Source: Caccovicinus sp051878975
Lineage (GTDB): Bacteria; Bacillota; Clostridia; Lachnospirales; Lachnospiraceae
DNA length: 7,402 bases
Assembly: GCA_051878975.1 (NCBI GenBank)
Contig: JBJELD010000089.1
Location: 1 to 7,402 of the forward strand
Direction: 5' to 3'
The notes under the pieces are model-generated. The model was not told the DNA's origin, did not search any database, and saw only the letters and a list, made by a program, of their open reading frames with translations. The position numbers and the translations under genes were made by a program. Positions within the stretch are counted from its first letter, which is position 1. The number at the start of each line of letters is the position of its first letter. Shown piece by piece: positions 1 to 6,361 of this stretch.

Positions 1-2
1 CA

Positions 3-869
3 TTTGTGGCCCAGAGTGTTGGCATGGATTATGTAGGACCTTTTACCTTTAATGCAGTAAGAAGCATCATCGGAGGACTTGTACTGATCCCGGTGATCCT
101 TCTGTTCGGCCGGGAGGATTCCGCCCGGCCGGCAGAGGAGAAGCGGGAAAGCCGGAAGATTCTGATTCAGGGAGGAATCTGCTGCGGCATTATGCTGTGT
201 CTGGCATCCAACTTCCAGCAGTTCGGTGTGAAGTATACAACGGTGGGAAAGGCCGGATTTATCACCGCCTGCTATATTGTGATCGTGCCGATTCTTGGCA
301 TCTTTCTGAAGAAGAAATGCGGACCGGCAATCTGGGGGGCCGTGGCGCTGGCCGTGGCCGGACTTTATCTTCTGTGTATGGAGGGCGACAGCTTTTCCAT
401 ATCAAAAGGAGATTTCCTGGTATTTATCTGCGCCATCCTGTTCTCGCTGCATATTCTGGTAATTGATCATTTTTCTCCGATGGTGAATGGAGTAAAAATG
501 TCCTGCATCCAGTTTTTTGTATCAGGAATTTTATCTGCCGCGGCCATGTTTCTGTTTGAGCATCCGGTGGTATCGGACATCCTGGCGGCCTGGCTGCCGA
601 TTCTCTACGCCGGCGTTATGAGCTGCGGTGTGGCCTATACCCTGCAGATCGTCGGGCAGAAAGGAATGAATCCGACGATCTCCTCTTTGATTTTAAGTCT
701 GGAATCCAGCATTTCCGTGCTGGCCGGCTGGATCATTCTGGGTCAGAAGCTGAGCGGAAGACAGCTCTTTGGCTGTGCGGTGATGTTCGGCGCGATCGTG
801 CTGGCGCAGCTTCCTGACCGGAAATATTCCGGCGGAAATGTTCCGGACGGAACCCGCGCCGGAGCATAA
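3..869 (+). CDS. EamA/DMT-family transporter, N-terminus outside window
   Basis: This is an integral membrane protein of the EamA (drug/metabolite transporter) family, presumed to export or import a small metabolite; the substrate cannot be told from sequence. The reading frame is open from the first bases of the window (…F-V-A-Q-S-V-G-M-D…). The opening FVAQSVGMDYVGPFTFNAVR resembles the end of helix 1 and start of helix 2 in this family, so roughly 20-30 residues including the true start lie upstream; the GTG at 6 is probably an internal valine. The visible 289 codons contain about nine hydrophobic segments in two EamA repeats. The second repeat ends with a motif typical of the family (LESSISVLAGWIILGQKL), and a short polar tail follows. 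The stop is TAA at 867-869. It is separated from folC by a hairpin and a promoter, so it is probably a separate transcription unit. The family call is firm; the substrate is unknown. Confidence 0.9.
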   Translation, partial: FVAQSVGMDYVGPFTFNAVRSIIGGLVLIPVILLFGREDSARPAEEKRESRKILIQGGICCGIMLCLASNFQQFGVKYTTVGKAGFITACYIVIVPILGIFLKKKCGPAIWGAVALAVAGLYLLCMEGDSFSISKGDFLVFICAILFSLHILVIDHFSPMVNGVKMSCIQFFVSGILSAAAMFLFEHPVVSDILAAWLPILYAGVMSCGVAYTLQIVGQKGMNPTISSLILSLESSISVLAGWIILGQKLSGRQLFGCAVMFGAIVLAQLPDRKYSGGNVPDGTRAGA

Positions 870-885
870 AGGTGCCTCCGGTTTT
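859..885 (+). terminator. probable intrinsic terminator after the EamA gene
   Basis: CCGGAG (859-864) can pair with CTCCGG (876-881) across the transporter's stop codon, and TTTT (882-885) follows directly. An alternative pairing adds GCA/TGC inside with one bulged C. The stem is short and the T run is only four bases, so termination may be partial. The sigma-A-type promoter found just downstream fits a boundary between transcription units here. Confidence 0.45.
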
Positions 886-920
886 GTCGCGGCATGCCGA
901 TTTTTCACGAAGGAATCTGG

Positions 921-948
921 TTGAAAATCCGGCAGGAACCTTTATAAT
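921..948 (+). promoter_or_regulatory. sigma-A promoter for the folC operon
   Basis: A -35 box TTGAAA (921-926) and a perfect -10 box TATAAT (943-948) are separated by 16 bp. Transcription would begin near 955, leaving a leader of about 16 nt that contains the GGAGG ribosome binding site (961-965) of folC. The position between the upstream terminator-like hairpin and the folC start supports it. Confidence 0.75.
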
Positions 949-970
949 AAAACATATACCGGAGGACATT

Positions 971-2275
971 ATGAACGCAGAAGAATACTTAAGTCAGATT
1001 CCCATGTGGACCAGGGAAAAGAATACGCTGGAAGATGTGAGAACTTATCTGGAATACCTGGGAAATCCGGATCGGCGGATTCCCACGATCCACGTGGCAG
1101 GAACGAACGGCAAGGGTTCGGTCTGTGCTTATCTGACGCAGGCTCTGACCAGCGCCGGATACCGTGTGGGAACCTTTGTTTCTCCGCATCTGGTGGAGAT
1201 TCGGGAGCGCTTCCTGCTGGACGGGAACCTGGTGGACGAGGAATTGTTCACCCAAAGCTTTCAGAAAGTGAAAGAAGCGACAGAGGCGCTGACTGCAAAA
1301 GGACGGAGGCATCCGACCTTTTTTGAATTTTTATTTTATATGGCAGCAGTTCTCTTTGCGGAGCAGAAGGTGGATTTCTGGATCATGGAGACCGGTCTGG
1401 GAGGAAGGCTGGATACGACCAACGTGGTGGAGCGTCCGCTGGTTTCGGTCATCACTTCCATCAGCCTGGATCACATGCAGTATCTGGGCAGCACGATTGA
1501 AAAAATTGCCGGGGAAAAAGCCGGAATTATCAAGGAAGGGATTCCGGTCGTGTTTGATGCCAACGAGGAGACGGCTGCAAATGTGATCCGGAGCCGCGCC
1601 GGGCAGATGCATGCTCCCTGTTTTCCGGTAAGCCGGGAGGAGTTCCGCCTTACCAGAGGAGCAGGCGGAAGATTGAGAATGATTCTTCGGGAAACCTGGG
1701 ATGAGATTTCCATTCCTTTTGCGGCGCCTTATCAGGCAGACAACGGGGCGCTGGCATGGAAGACGATTCGGGTGCTGATCGGTCTGGGTGCGGTAGAACG
1801 GGAGCGGACCGGACTTCTTCTTCAGGGAATGGAGCATGCGGTCTGGCCGGGACGGATGGAGCAGGCAGGTCCCGGAATTTATCTGGACGGCGCCCATAAT
1901 CCCGGAGGAATCCGGGCCTTTGTGGAAGCGGCAGAAGAAATTCTTTCCAGGCGAAGCAGCAGAGAAAACGGAAGAATTCTTCTATTGTTTGCTGCGGTTG
2001 CGGATAAGGATTACCGGGATATGGTTCATATTCTGGCAGATTTAAAGCCGGATCTGACTGTGGTAGCTCAGATGCAGAATGAGCGGGGCTGTGCTGCCGA
2101 AAATCTGGCTGACTGCTTTGCAAAAGAGACCGGCTGCCGGGCGGAATGCTTTCCCGACACCTCTCATGCACTGGAATTTCTGATGAAGGAAAAGCAGGAG
2201 CAGGATTATCTGTTCTGTGTAGGCTCACTCTATCTGATCGGAGAAATCAAGGCAAAGCTTCAGGAGGAAACATGA
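971..2275 (+). CDS. folC: Folylpolyglutamate synthase / dihydrofolate synthase
   Basis: This cytoplasmic Mur-ligase-type enzyme ATP-dependently adds glutamate to folates, and in many bacteria also to dihydropteroate, retaining folate cofactors in the cell. The 434-residue length is normal for FolC. The ATP-binding P-loop GTNGKGS is at residues 44-50, and the typical LGGRLDTTNVV and SLDHMQYLGSTIEKIAGEKAGI segments follow in the central domain. YLDGAHNPGG marks the start of the C-terminal Mur-ligase domain. The ATG at 971 was chosen because GGAGG (961-965) sits 5 nt upstream, a sigma-A promoter lies just before it, and homologues begin close to this NAEEYL sequence; a GTG at 872 in the same frame would add 33 residues encoded across the promoter. 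Its TGA overlaps the next gene's ATG in ATGA (2272-2275), which indicates translational coupling. Whether it has both activities cannot be decided here. Confidence 0.95.
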   Translation: MNAEEYLSQIPMWTREKNTLEDVRTYLEYLGNPDRRIPTIHVAGTNGKGSVCAYLTQALTSAGYRVGTFVSPHLVEIRERFLLDGNLVDEELFTQSFQKVKEATEALTAKGRRHPTFFEFLFYMAAVLFAEQKVDFWIMETGLGGRLDTTNVVERPLVSVITSISLDHMQYLGSTIEKIAGEKAGIIKEGIPVVFDANEETAANVIRSRAGQMHAPCFPVSREEFRLTRGAGGRLRMILRETWDEISIPFAAPYQADNGALAWKTIRVLIGLGAVERERTGLLLQGMEHAVWPGRMEQAGPGIYLDGAHNPGGIRAFVEAAEEILSRRSSRENGRILLLFAAVADKDYRDMVHILADLKPDLTVVAQMQNERGCAAENLADCFAKETGCRAECFPDTSHALEFLMKEKQEQDYLFCVGSLYLIGEIKAKLQEET

Positions 2276-2412
2276 TCAATTTTGAAGAGGAAATCGCGCG
2301 TTTTAAGCCGAGTCTGGAAGTGGAAGAGGTGGAGGACGCCATTGTAAAAAGTGATTTGACGGATATGACCGACATCATGATGGAAATGATGAAGGAAATG
2401 AAGGAAGAATAA
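2272..2412 (+). CDS. 46-residue acidic Met-rich small protein, function unknown
   Basis: I do not recognise a named family. The start ATG (2272) overlaps the folC stop by 4 bp and has a strong AGGAGG site at 2262-2267, so it is very likely translated together with folC. The protein begins MINFEEEIARF, is strongly acidic, and has no membrane segment or signal peptide. It ends in a Met/Glu/Lys stretch with six methionines among residues 32-43 (DMTDIMMEMMKEMKEE), probably an amphipathic helix. The TPR-protein gene starts 6 nt after its stop, so it is the middle gene of a three-gene operon. A longer reading from 2146 in the same frame lies inside folC and lacks a good ribosome site, so it was not used. 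Translation is well supported; its role is unknown. It may partner the TPR protein, but only by position. Confidence 0.75.
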   Translation: MINFEEEIARFKPSLEVEEVEDAIVKSDLTDMTDIMMEMMKEMKEE

Positions 2413-2418
2413 AAACGA

Positions 2419-3723
2419 ATGGATTACGTAAAAAGAAATCGCCAGATTGCAAACAGCTATTACAATCTGGGATTAGAGAAGGCAAAAATCCGGGATCTGA
2501 CCGGTGCTGTCGCATGTCTGAAACGGAGTCTCCGGTTTGACAAATACCAGATGGATGCCAGAAATCTTCTCGGGCTGATCTTCTATGAGATGGGAGAGAC
2601 AGCCGATGCACTGGTCCAGTGGGTAATCAGCATGAATCTGCACCCGAAGGATAATCCGGCGGACCGGTATCTGGGTGAAATTCAGAGAAAGCCGGGGCAG
2701 CTGGAACGGGAAAGTCAGATGGTGCGGACCTACAATCAGGCGCTGGATCATGCTCAGAACGGAAATGAGGATCTGGCCGTTCTGCAGCTGGCGAGGGTGG
2801 TGGATTCCAATCCGCGTTTTGTGAAAGCGCACATCCTTCTGGCGCTGATCTATATGGCCAGGGAAGATTATGTAAAAGCGGGAAAATCCCTGTATCGGGT
2901 TCTCCAGATCGATAAGAACAATCCGAAGGCACAGTGGTATATGTCCATTGTCAAGCAGAATACCGGACGGGAAGAGGTAGAAAAGAAAAAGCTGAAAAAT
3001 GCCTTTTCCCACCGGAAGATGGAGGATGATGATCTGATCATTCCGCCGGACTACAAAGAAAATACCGGCTGGGGGAGCATCCTGAATATTATCGCCGGTC
3101 TGATCATCGGTATGACGGTGATCTTTTTCCTGGTCATGCCGGCAAAGACGAAGTCATTAAATACAGAGCATAATCAGGAGCTGATTGCCTACAGTCAGAA
3201 AATCAGCGGTCTGAATCAGCAGCTGTCTGCTAAAACCTCGGAATATGAGGAGCTGAAGCTTCAGGCGGATGAGATGAAGGAACAGCTTTCCTCCATTGAG
3301 GAAGACAATCTGGCTGTGGTCAGCCAGTATCAGACGGTTATCGGGATTCTTCAGGCTTATCGCGGCGAGGATCTGATGGCGGCAGCGCAGCTTTACAGTA
3401 CGCTGGATGCGTCTCTGATTACGGATGAGACGGTGCTTGGAATTGTGAATGCCATTACGGAAGATATGATGACCAGCGGATATCAGGCTCTGGAGGATCT
3501 GGGAACGTCCTCCTGGAACGGCGGCAATCTGGAGGCTGCCGTCTCCTACTATGAAAAGAGCCTGGAAGTAAAGCCGGACAATCCGTCGGCCATGTATCTG
3601 CTCGGACGCGCTTATCAGGAGCTGGGGAACACGGATCAGGCCAATCTTTGGTTCGGAAAGATTCTTGACGAGTATCCGGAAAGCGACCAGGCCGTACAGG
3701 CGCAGGAAGCGAGAGGCTATTAA
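2419..3723 (+). CDS. Membrane-anchored TPR / coiled-coil protein
   Basis: This 434-residue protein is probably a scaffold for protein interactions; no enzymatic motif is visible. Residues about 13-175 carry TPR-like helical pairs (ANSYYNLGLEKAKIRDLTGA, then further units around 105-170 ending in a YRVLQIDKNNPKAQ-type boundary). A charged linker leads to a single membrane helix at about 219-240, followed by PAKTKS. Residues about 248-297 form a heptad-rich coiled coil, and a second TPR region lies at about 353-424 (EAAVSYYEKSLEVKPDNPSA). By the positive-inside rule the N-terminal TPRs may be cytoplasmic and the coiled coil plus C-terminal TPRs outside, an inference. The start at 2419 lies 6 nt after the small protein's stop. 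Its ribosome site is weak (AAGGAAG, 2401-2407), so translation may depend on coupling. A strong terminator follows, ending the folC operon. A link to sporulation is possible only by proximity. Confidence 0.85.
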   Translation: MDYVKRNRQIANSYYNLGLEKAKIRDLTGAVACLKRSLRFDKYQMDARNLLGLIFYEMGETADALVQWVISMNLHPKDNPADRYLGEIQRKPGQLERESQMVRTYNQALDHAQNGNEDLAVLQLARVVDSNPRFVKAHILLALIYMAREDYVKAGKSLYRVLQIDKNNPKAQWYMSIVKQNTGREEVEKKKLKNAFSHRKMEDDDLIIPPDYKENTGWGSILNIIAGLIIGMTVIFFLVMPAKTKSLNTEHNQELIAYSQKISGLNQQLSAKTSEYEELKLQADEMKEQLSSIEEDNLAVVSQYQTVIGILQAYRGEDLMAAAQLYSTLDASLITDETVLGIVNAITEDMMTSGYQALEDLGTSSWNGGNLEAAVSYYEKSLEVKPDNPSAMYLLGRAYQELGNTDQANLWFGKILDEYPESDQAVQAQEARGY

Positions 3724-3736
3724 GAGCGTTTTATGG

Positions 3737-3787
3737 AAAGAACACTACAGAAGAGAAAACATCTTCGTTGTGTTCTTTCTTTTTTTA
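3737..3787 (+). terminator. strong rho-independent terminator between the TPR gene and spoIIA
   Basis: AAAGAACAC (3737-3745) pairs perfectly with GTGTTCTTT (3770-3778), and an inner stem GAAGA (3750-3754)/TCTTC (3762-3766) stacks in the loop. A C and then a run of seven T residues (3780-3786) follow. The A-rich left arm and T-rich right flank could also let it work in the opposite direction. It separates the folC operon from the spoIIA operon. Confidence 0.85.
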
Positions 3788-3850
3788 TTCAGCTGCAGCA
3801 GTCAAAAACGGCAGCGTGTTTCATTTATCAGCAGAAAGGAGCTTGCACAT

Positions 3851-4192
3851 ATGAATCAGAATACATTTACCTACGAGGCCAGAGGACAGGTTCTGGTTAT
3901 TCATCTTCCTAAGGAGCTGGATCATCACAACTGCCGGAATCTCCGGTATGAAACGGATCTGCTGTTGTCGGAAAACTATATCAGCCGGATCATTTTTGAT
4001 TTCAGCAAAACGGAATTCATGGATTCTTCCGGCATCGGTGTTCTCTTAAACCGCTACAAGCAGATGGCGGGAAGCGGAGGAAGCGTGGCGCTTTACGGAG
4101 CGGGGGCGCAGATCAACCGGATTTTAAGTGTGGGCGGACTGGCAAGACTGGTTCCCTGCTTTGAGACGAAGGAGGCGGCGCTGGCGCATTAG
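3851..4192 (+). CDS. spoIIAA: Anti-sigma F factor antagonist SpoIIAA
   Basis: This is a STAS-domain anti-anti-sigma factor. Unphosphorylated SpoIIAA binds SpoIIAB and frees sigma-F in the forespore; SpoIIAB phosphorylates and inactivates it, and the phosphatase SpoIIE reactivates it (established in B. subtilis). The 113-residue length is close to that of the Bacillus protein. The phosphorylation motif FMDSSGIGVLL is at residues 56-66, so Ser59 corresponds to the phosphoserine of the DSSG motif. The STAS fold is supported by VLVIHLPKELDHHNC at the front and by GAGAQINRILSVGGL at 84-97. ATG 3851 has AAAGGAG (3835-3841) 9 nt upstream; a longer in-frame reading back to 3665 runs through the terminator and is rejected. 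It is the first gene of the spoIIA operon. I found no convincing sigma-H promoter in the short upstream gap. A GC-rich hairpin spans its stop codon. Confidence 0.95.
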   Translation: MNQNTFTYEARGQVLVIHLPKELDHHNCRNLRYETDLLLSENYISRIIFDFSKTEFMDSSGIGVLLNRYKQMAGSGGSVALYGAGAQINRILSVGGLARLVPCFETKEAALAH

Positions 4193-4204
4193 CCGGCGCG
4201 CCGC
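4175..4204 (+). other. GC-rich hairpin across the spoIIAA stop codon
   Basis: GCGGCGC (4175-4181), within the last codons of spoIIAA, is complementary to GCGCCGC (4198-4204) just after its stop, and GGC/GCC can pair inside the loop. An overlapping perfect 10-bp palindrome lies at 4194-4203. No T tract follows, so it is unlikely to be a full terminator. It could lower translation or protect mRNA at the spoIIAA/spoIIAB boundary. Confidence 0.5.
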
Positions 4205-4216
4205 AATAAAATCAGG

Positions 4217-4690
4217 ATGAAAGGGATGAAAAAGGCGATGGAGCAGGAAAAAATTGCACAAACAATTGCACAAACAGATCGGATTCGTCTGGAAATGGAC
4301 AGCTTCTCGAAAAATGAAGAATTTGCCAGAGTGGTGGTGGCGGTTTTTATGAGCCGCATGAATCCGACACTGGAGGAGATGGATGATGTCAAGACGGCCG
4401 TTTCAGAGGCTGTTACGAATGCCATTATTCATGGCTATGGGAATCGGCAGGGAATTGTGTACATAGAGGCTTCCATTACCGGAAGTGAGCTTACGGTTAT
4501 TGTCCGGGATCAGGGAATCGGGATTCCCAATCTGAAGCAGGCCATGGAGCCCATGTATACGTCGGACGCAACCGGCGAGCGCTCTGGAATGGGTTTTTCT
4601 TTTATGGAAGCCTTCATGGACAGCCTGGAGGTGGAATCCCGGCCGGGCGAAGGGACTATGGTCCGAATGACAAAACGGATAGGAGGCTGA
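4217..4690 (+). CDS. spoIIAB: Anti-sigma F factor / serine kinase SpoIIAB
   Basis: This GHKL-type protein binds and inhibits sigma-F and phosphorylates SpoIIAA. The N box EAVTNAIIHGY is at residues 64-74, the G1 motif DQGIGI at 98-103, and the ATP-lid/G2 segment ERSGMGFSF at 121-129, so the ATP site looks intact. At 157 residues it is longer than Bacillus SpoIIAB (about 146). Homology begins near RIRLEMDSFSKNEEFAR (22-38), leaving an N-terminal extension of roughly 20 residues that contains a duplicated IAQT-IAQT. The start is uncertain. ATG 4217 has AGG directly next to it, ATG 4226 is better spaced from AGGA (4214-4217), and ATG 4238 is also possible. No start codon lies between 4238 and the conserved region, so at least part of the extension is translated. 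The AGGAGG for sigF is in its last codons. Confidence 0.93.
   Translation: MKGMKKAMEQEKIAQTIAQTDRIRLEMDSFSKNEEFARVVVAVFMSRMNPTLEEMDDVKTAVSEAVTNAIIHGYGNRQGIVYIEASITGSELTVIVRDQGIGIPNLKQAMEPMYTSDATGERSGMGFSFMEAFMDSLEVESRPGEGTMVRMTKRIGG
4252..4275 (+). repeat. perfect 12-bp tandem duplication in spoIIAB
   Basis: AATTGCACAAAC occurs twice back to back (4252-4263 and 4264-4275). It is in frame and encodes IAQT twice within the N-terminal extension of SpoIIAB. Its length is a multiple of three, so gain or loss of a copy would keep the frame, as expected for slippage. Confidence 0.9.
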
Positions 4691-4694
4691 TCCC

Positions 4695-5411
4695 ATGGAT
4701 GAGACCATGAAGCTGATTCGAATGGCTCACGAAGGGGATAAAGCAGCCAGAGACCGTCTGGTGATTGAAAATATGGGACTGATCTGGAGCATTGTCCGCA
4801 GATTTGAGCGGAGAGGATGTGAGATGGAGGATCTGTTTCAGATTGGTTCTATCGGACTGATGAAAGCCGTGGATCATTTCGATCTGAGCCTGGGTTTGAA
4901 ATTTTCTACCTATGCCGTTCCGATGATTACAGGAGAGATCAAGCGGTTTCTGCGAGATGACGGCATGATCAAGGTAAGCCGTTCTTTAAAGGAACTGGGA
5001 ATTCGGGTAAATGCGGTCCGGCAGGATCTGAGTCTGAAGCTTGGCCGGGATCCCACGATTGAGGAGATTGCAGAAGTGCTGGGAGAAAGCTGTGAGCAGG
5101 TGGCTGCTTCCATTGAATCGGCGGCGGAGGTGGAGTCTTTATACCGTCCGGCGCATTACAATGATGAGCCGGGCGTCTGCCTGATCGATCGGCTGCCGGA
5201 GGAAAACCAGGAACAGGAAAAGCTGCTGAATTCCATGGTGCTAAAAGAGCTGGTTGACGGACTGGAGAAGCGGGATCAGGAGATCATTCTCCGGAGGTAT
5301 TTCGGAAATCAGACACAAAGCCAGGTAGCTAAAGAGCTTCACATTTCTCAGGTGCAGGTGTCCCGTCTGGAAAAGAAAATATTAAAATCCATGAGAGAAA
5401 AAATGATCTGA
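4695..5411 (+). CDS. sigF: RNA polymerase forespore sigma factor SigF
   Basis: Sigma-F (spoIIAC product) is the first compartment-specific sigma factor of the forespore. It directs RNA polymerase to early forespore genes and is held inactive by SpoIIAB. The 238-residue protein has sigma-70 region 2 at about 22-95, including the core-binding EDLFQIGSIGLMKAVDHFD and the -10-recognition segment FSTYAVPMITGEIKRFLRDD. VSRSLKELG follows, region 3 is at about 97-150, and region 4 has the helix-turn-helix QSQVAKELHISQVQVSRLEK at 208-227. The N-terminus is somewhat shorter than that of B. subtilis sigma-F. ATG 4695 is 8 nt after AGGAGG (4681-4686) and 4 nt after the spoIIAB stop. SigG has very similar sequence, but the position directly after spoIIAA and spoIIAB identifies this as SigF. 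Confidence 0.95.
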   Translation: MDETMKLIRMAHEGDKAARDRLVIENMGLIWSIVRRFERRGCEMEDLFQIGSIGLMKAVDHFDLSLGLKFSTYAVPMITGEIKRFLRDDGMIKVSRSLKELGIRVNAVRQDLSLKLGRDPTIEEIAEVLGESCEQVAASIESAAEVESLYRPAHYNDEPGVCLIDRLPEENQEQEKLLNSMVLKELVDGLEKRDQEIILRRYFGNQTQSQVAKELHISQVQVSRLEKKILKSMREKMI

Positions 5412-5420
5412 TACAAGTCA

Positions 5421-5450
5421 TGCATAGTTTTTGAGAACCCGGACATACTG
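5421..5450 (+). promoter_or_regulatory. forespore sigma-F/sigma-G-type promoter of the spoVA operon
   Basis: TGCATA (5421-5426) matches the -35 G[C/T]ATA of sigma-F/sigma-G promoters. GGACATACTG (5441-5450) fits the sigma-F -10 pattern GGNNANAHTR and contains CATACTG, one base off the sigma-G pattern CATNHTA. Spacing is 14 bp to GG (17 bp to CAT), about one base short of the usual value. The start of transcription would be near 5457, about 27 nt before the ATG at 5484. In B. subtilis spoVA is a sigma-G operon directly after spoIIA, which fits this position. Confidence 0.7.
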
Positions 5451-5483
5451 GAAAAGGATGAAAAAAGTCAAGAAGGTGTGAAA

Positions 5484-5705
5484 ATGGATTCTCTGAAATT
5501 TATTTTAGGTGTGATCGTGCTGGTTTTATGCATGGGCGGTATTTGTGCCGTTATCTGGGTTCTGCTGTTTGGTATTCCGCAGGGAGCTATGGACGGCGGT
5601 ACGCTGGTTCACAATGGTAAGCTGGCTTCAGGCGGCAGTCTGTTTGAAAACGGCTGGCTGGCCGGACAGCTTCTGGACAGCGTCTGGAGAGGAGGCAGCT
5701 GTTGA
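5484..5705 (+). CDS. 73-residue small membrane protein before spoVAA, function unknown
   Basis: I do not recognise a family. The protein starts MDSLKFILGV, has one strong membrane segment at residues about 6-29 (ILGVIVLVLCMGGICAVIWVLL), then a glycine-rich polar tail with repeated Gly-containing turns (MDGGTLVHNG, LASGGSLFENG) ending in GGSC. The first helix could be a signal anchor. ATG 5484 was preferred over GTG 5478, because AAGAAGG (5470-5476) is 7 nt from the ATG but only 1 nt from the GTG. It is the first gene behind the forespore promoter, and its TGA overlaps the TTG start of spoVAA by 3 bases. It therefore appears to be co-expressed with the Ca-dipicolinate channel genes, which makes it a candidate forespore or spore-membrane protein. 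It has no counterpart in the B. subtilis spoVA operon that I know of. Confidence 0.75.
   Translation: MDSLKFILGVIVLVLCMGGICAVIWVLLFGIPQGAMDGGTLVHNGKLASGGSLFENGWLAGQLLDSVWRGGSC
5687..5695 (+). promoter_or_regulatory. ribosome binding site deciding the TTG start of spoVAA
   Basis: GAGAGGAGG lies 6 nt before TTG 5702-5704. No ATG, GTG or other TTG occurs in frame between that codon and the conserved KQVYLKM strand, so this site sets the start. Confidence 0.75.
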
Positions 5706-6361
5706 GCGGCAGTCAGGGCCGCCAGGAGAGCGGCGGGGGAAAACAGGTTTATCTGAAAATGAATCAGATTACCGAGGTTCAGAACAAGGATGTACAGCTG
5801 AAGGATGTGGCAGTCGTTTATTGCCAGGATCCGGTGCTGCAGAGCAAATGCAGCAGTCTGAAGGTCAAGACGATTCACGAGAAGAAAGAAAAACGTTTTG
5901 TAGAGGACACGATGGATGTAATCAAAAAAATCAGCGAGCTGGATCCGAAAGCACAGATTTCCAATCTGGGTGAGGTGGATTACATTATCGATTATATGCC
6001 GCCCAGACCGCCCAGGCGCCTCTGGCAGTGGCTGAAGGCGGCAGTCGTATGCGTGATCAGCTTCTGCGGTGCGGCATTTGCCATTATGACCTTTAATAAT
6101 GATGCGGATGTGCCGTCCCTGTTTCAGGAGCTGTATCGTCTGGTTATGGGGCAGGAAGCAGGAGGCTTTACTGTATTGGAGGCATCGTATTCCATCGGGC
6201 TGTCTGTGGGAATTCTGGTATTCTTTAATCATTTTATGAAATGGCAGCTTACGGCAGATCCGACGCCGCTTGAGGTGGAAATGAGAACGTACGAAGATAA
6301 TATCTGCAAAACGCTGATTCAGAATAAGGGCAGAAAGGAGAAAGAGGTGGATGTTACCTGA
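5702..6361 (+). CDS. spoVAA: Stage V sporulation protein AA
   Basis: SpoVAA is a forespore membrane protein of the SpoVA complex, needed for uptake of Ca-dipicolinic acid into the developing spore and its release at germination. The 219-residue protein has an N-terminal soluble domain (about 14-100, starting KQVYLKMNQI) and two membrane helices at about 111-131 and 160-179. It also has the family signatures SYSIGLSVGILVFFNHFMKW and PTPLEVEM (187-194). The start is a TTG overlapping the previous stop (TTGA, 5702-5705) with a strong GAGAGGAGG upstream. The next ATG, 5759, would cut the first conserved strand. The first 13 residues are Gly/Ser-rich and unlike the Bacillus protein. Its 3' end overlaps spoVAB by 11 bp, consistent with coupled translation in one forespore operon. 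Confidence 0.9.
   Translation: MSGSQGRQESGGGKQVYLKMNQITEVQNKDVQLKDVAVVYCQDPVLQSKCSSLKVKTIHEKKEKRFVEDTMDVIKKISELDPKAQISNLGEVDYIIDYMPPRPPRRLWQWLKAAVVCVISFCGAAFAIMTFNNDADVPSLFQELYRLVMGQEAGGFTVLEASYSIGLSVGILVFFNHFMKWQLTADPTPLEVEMRTYEDNICKTLIQNKGRKEKEVDVT

Noticed and set aside
890..905. Palindrome CGGCATGCCG followed by ATTTTT as a second terminator before folC
   Set aside because: The stem can only be about 3 bp with a 4-base loop; too weak to call, and the hairpin at 859-885 explains the boundary better.
872..970. Extension of folC to GTG 872
   Set aside because: Would be encoded across the TTGAAA/TATAAT promoter; ATG 971 has GGAGG and matches family start.
3665..3850. Longer upstream in-frame extension of spoIIAA
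   Set aside because: It runs through the strong terminator and its sequence is unlike SpoIIAA; ATG 3851 has a good ribosome site.
3835..3864. Sigma-H-like pair AGGA (3837-3840) and GAAT (3859-3862) with correct spacing near spoIIAA
   Set aside because: The AGGA is the ribosome binding site and the GAAT lies inside spoIIAA; transcription would start within the coding region and miss the start codon. No other convincing spoIIA promoter was seen between 3788 and 3850.
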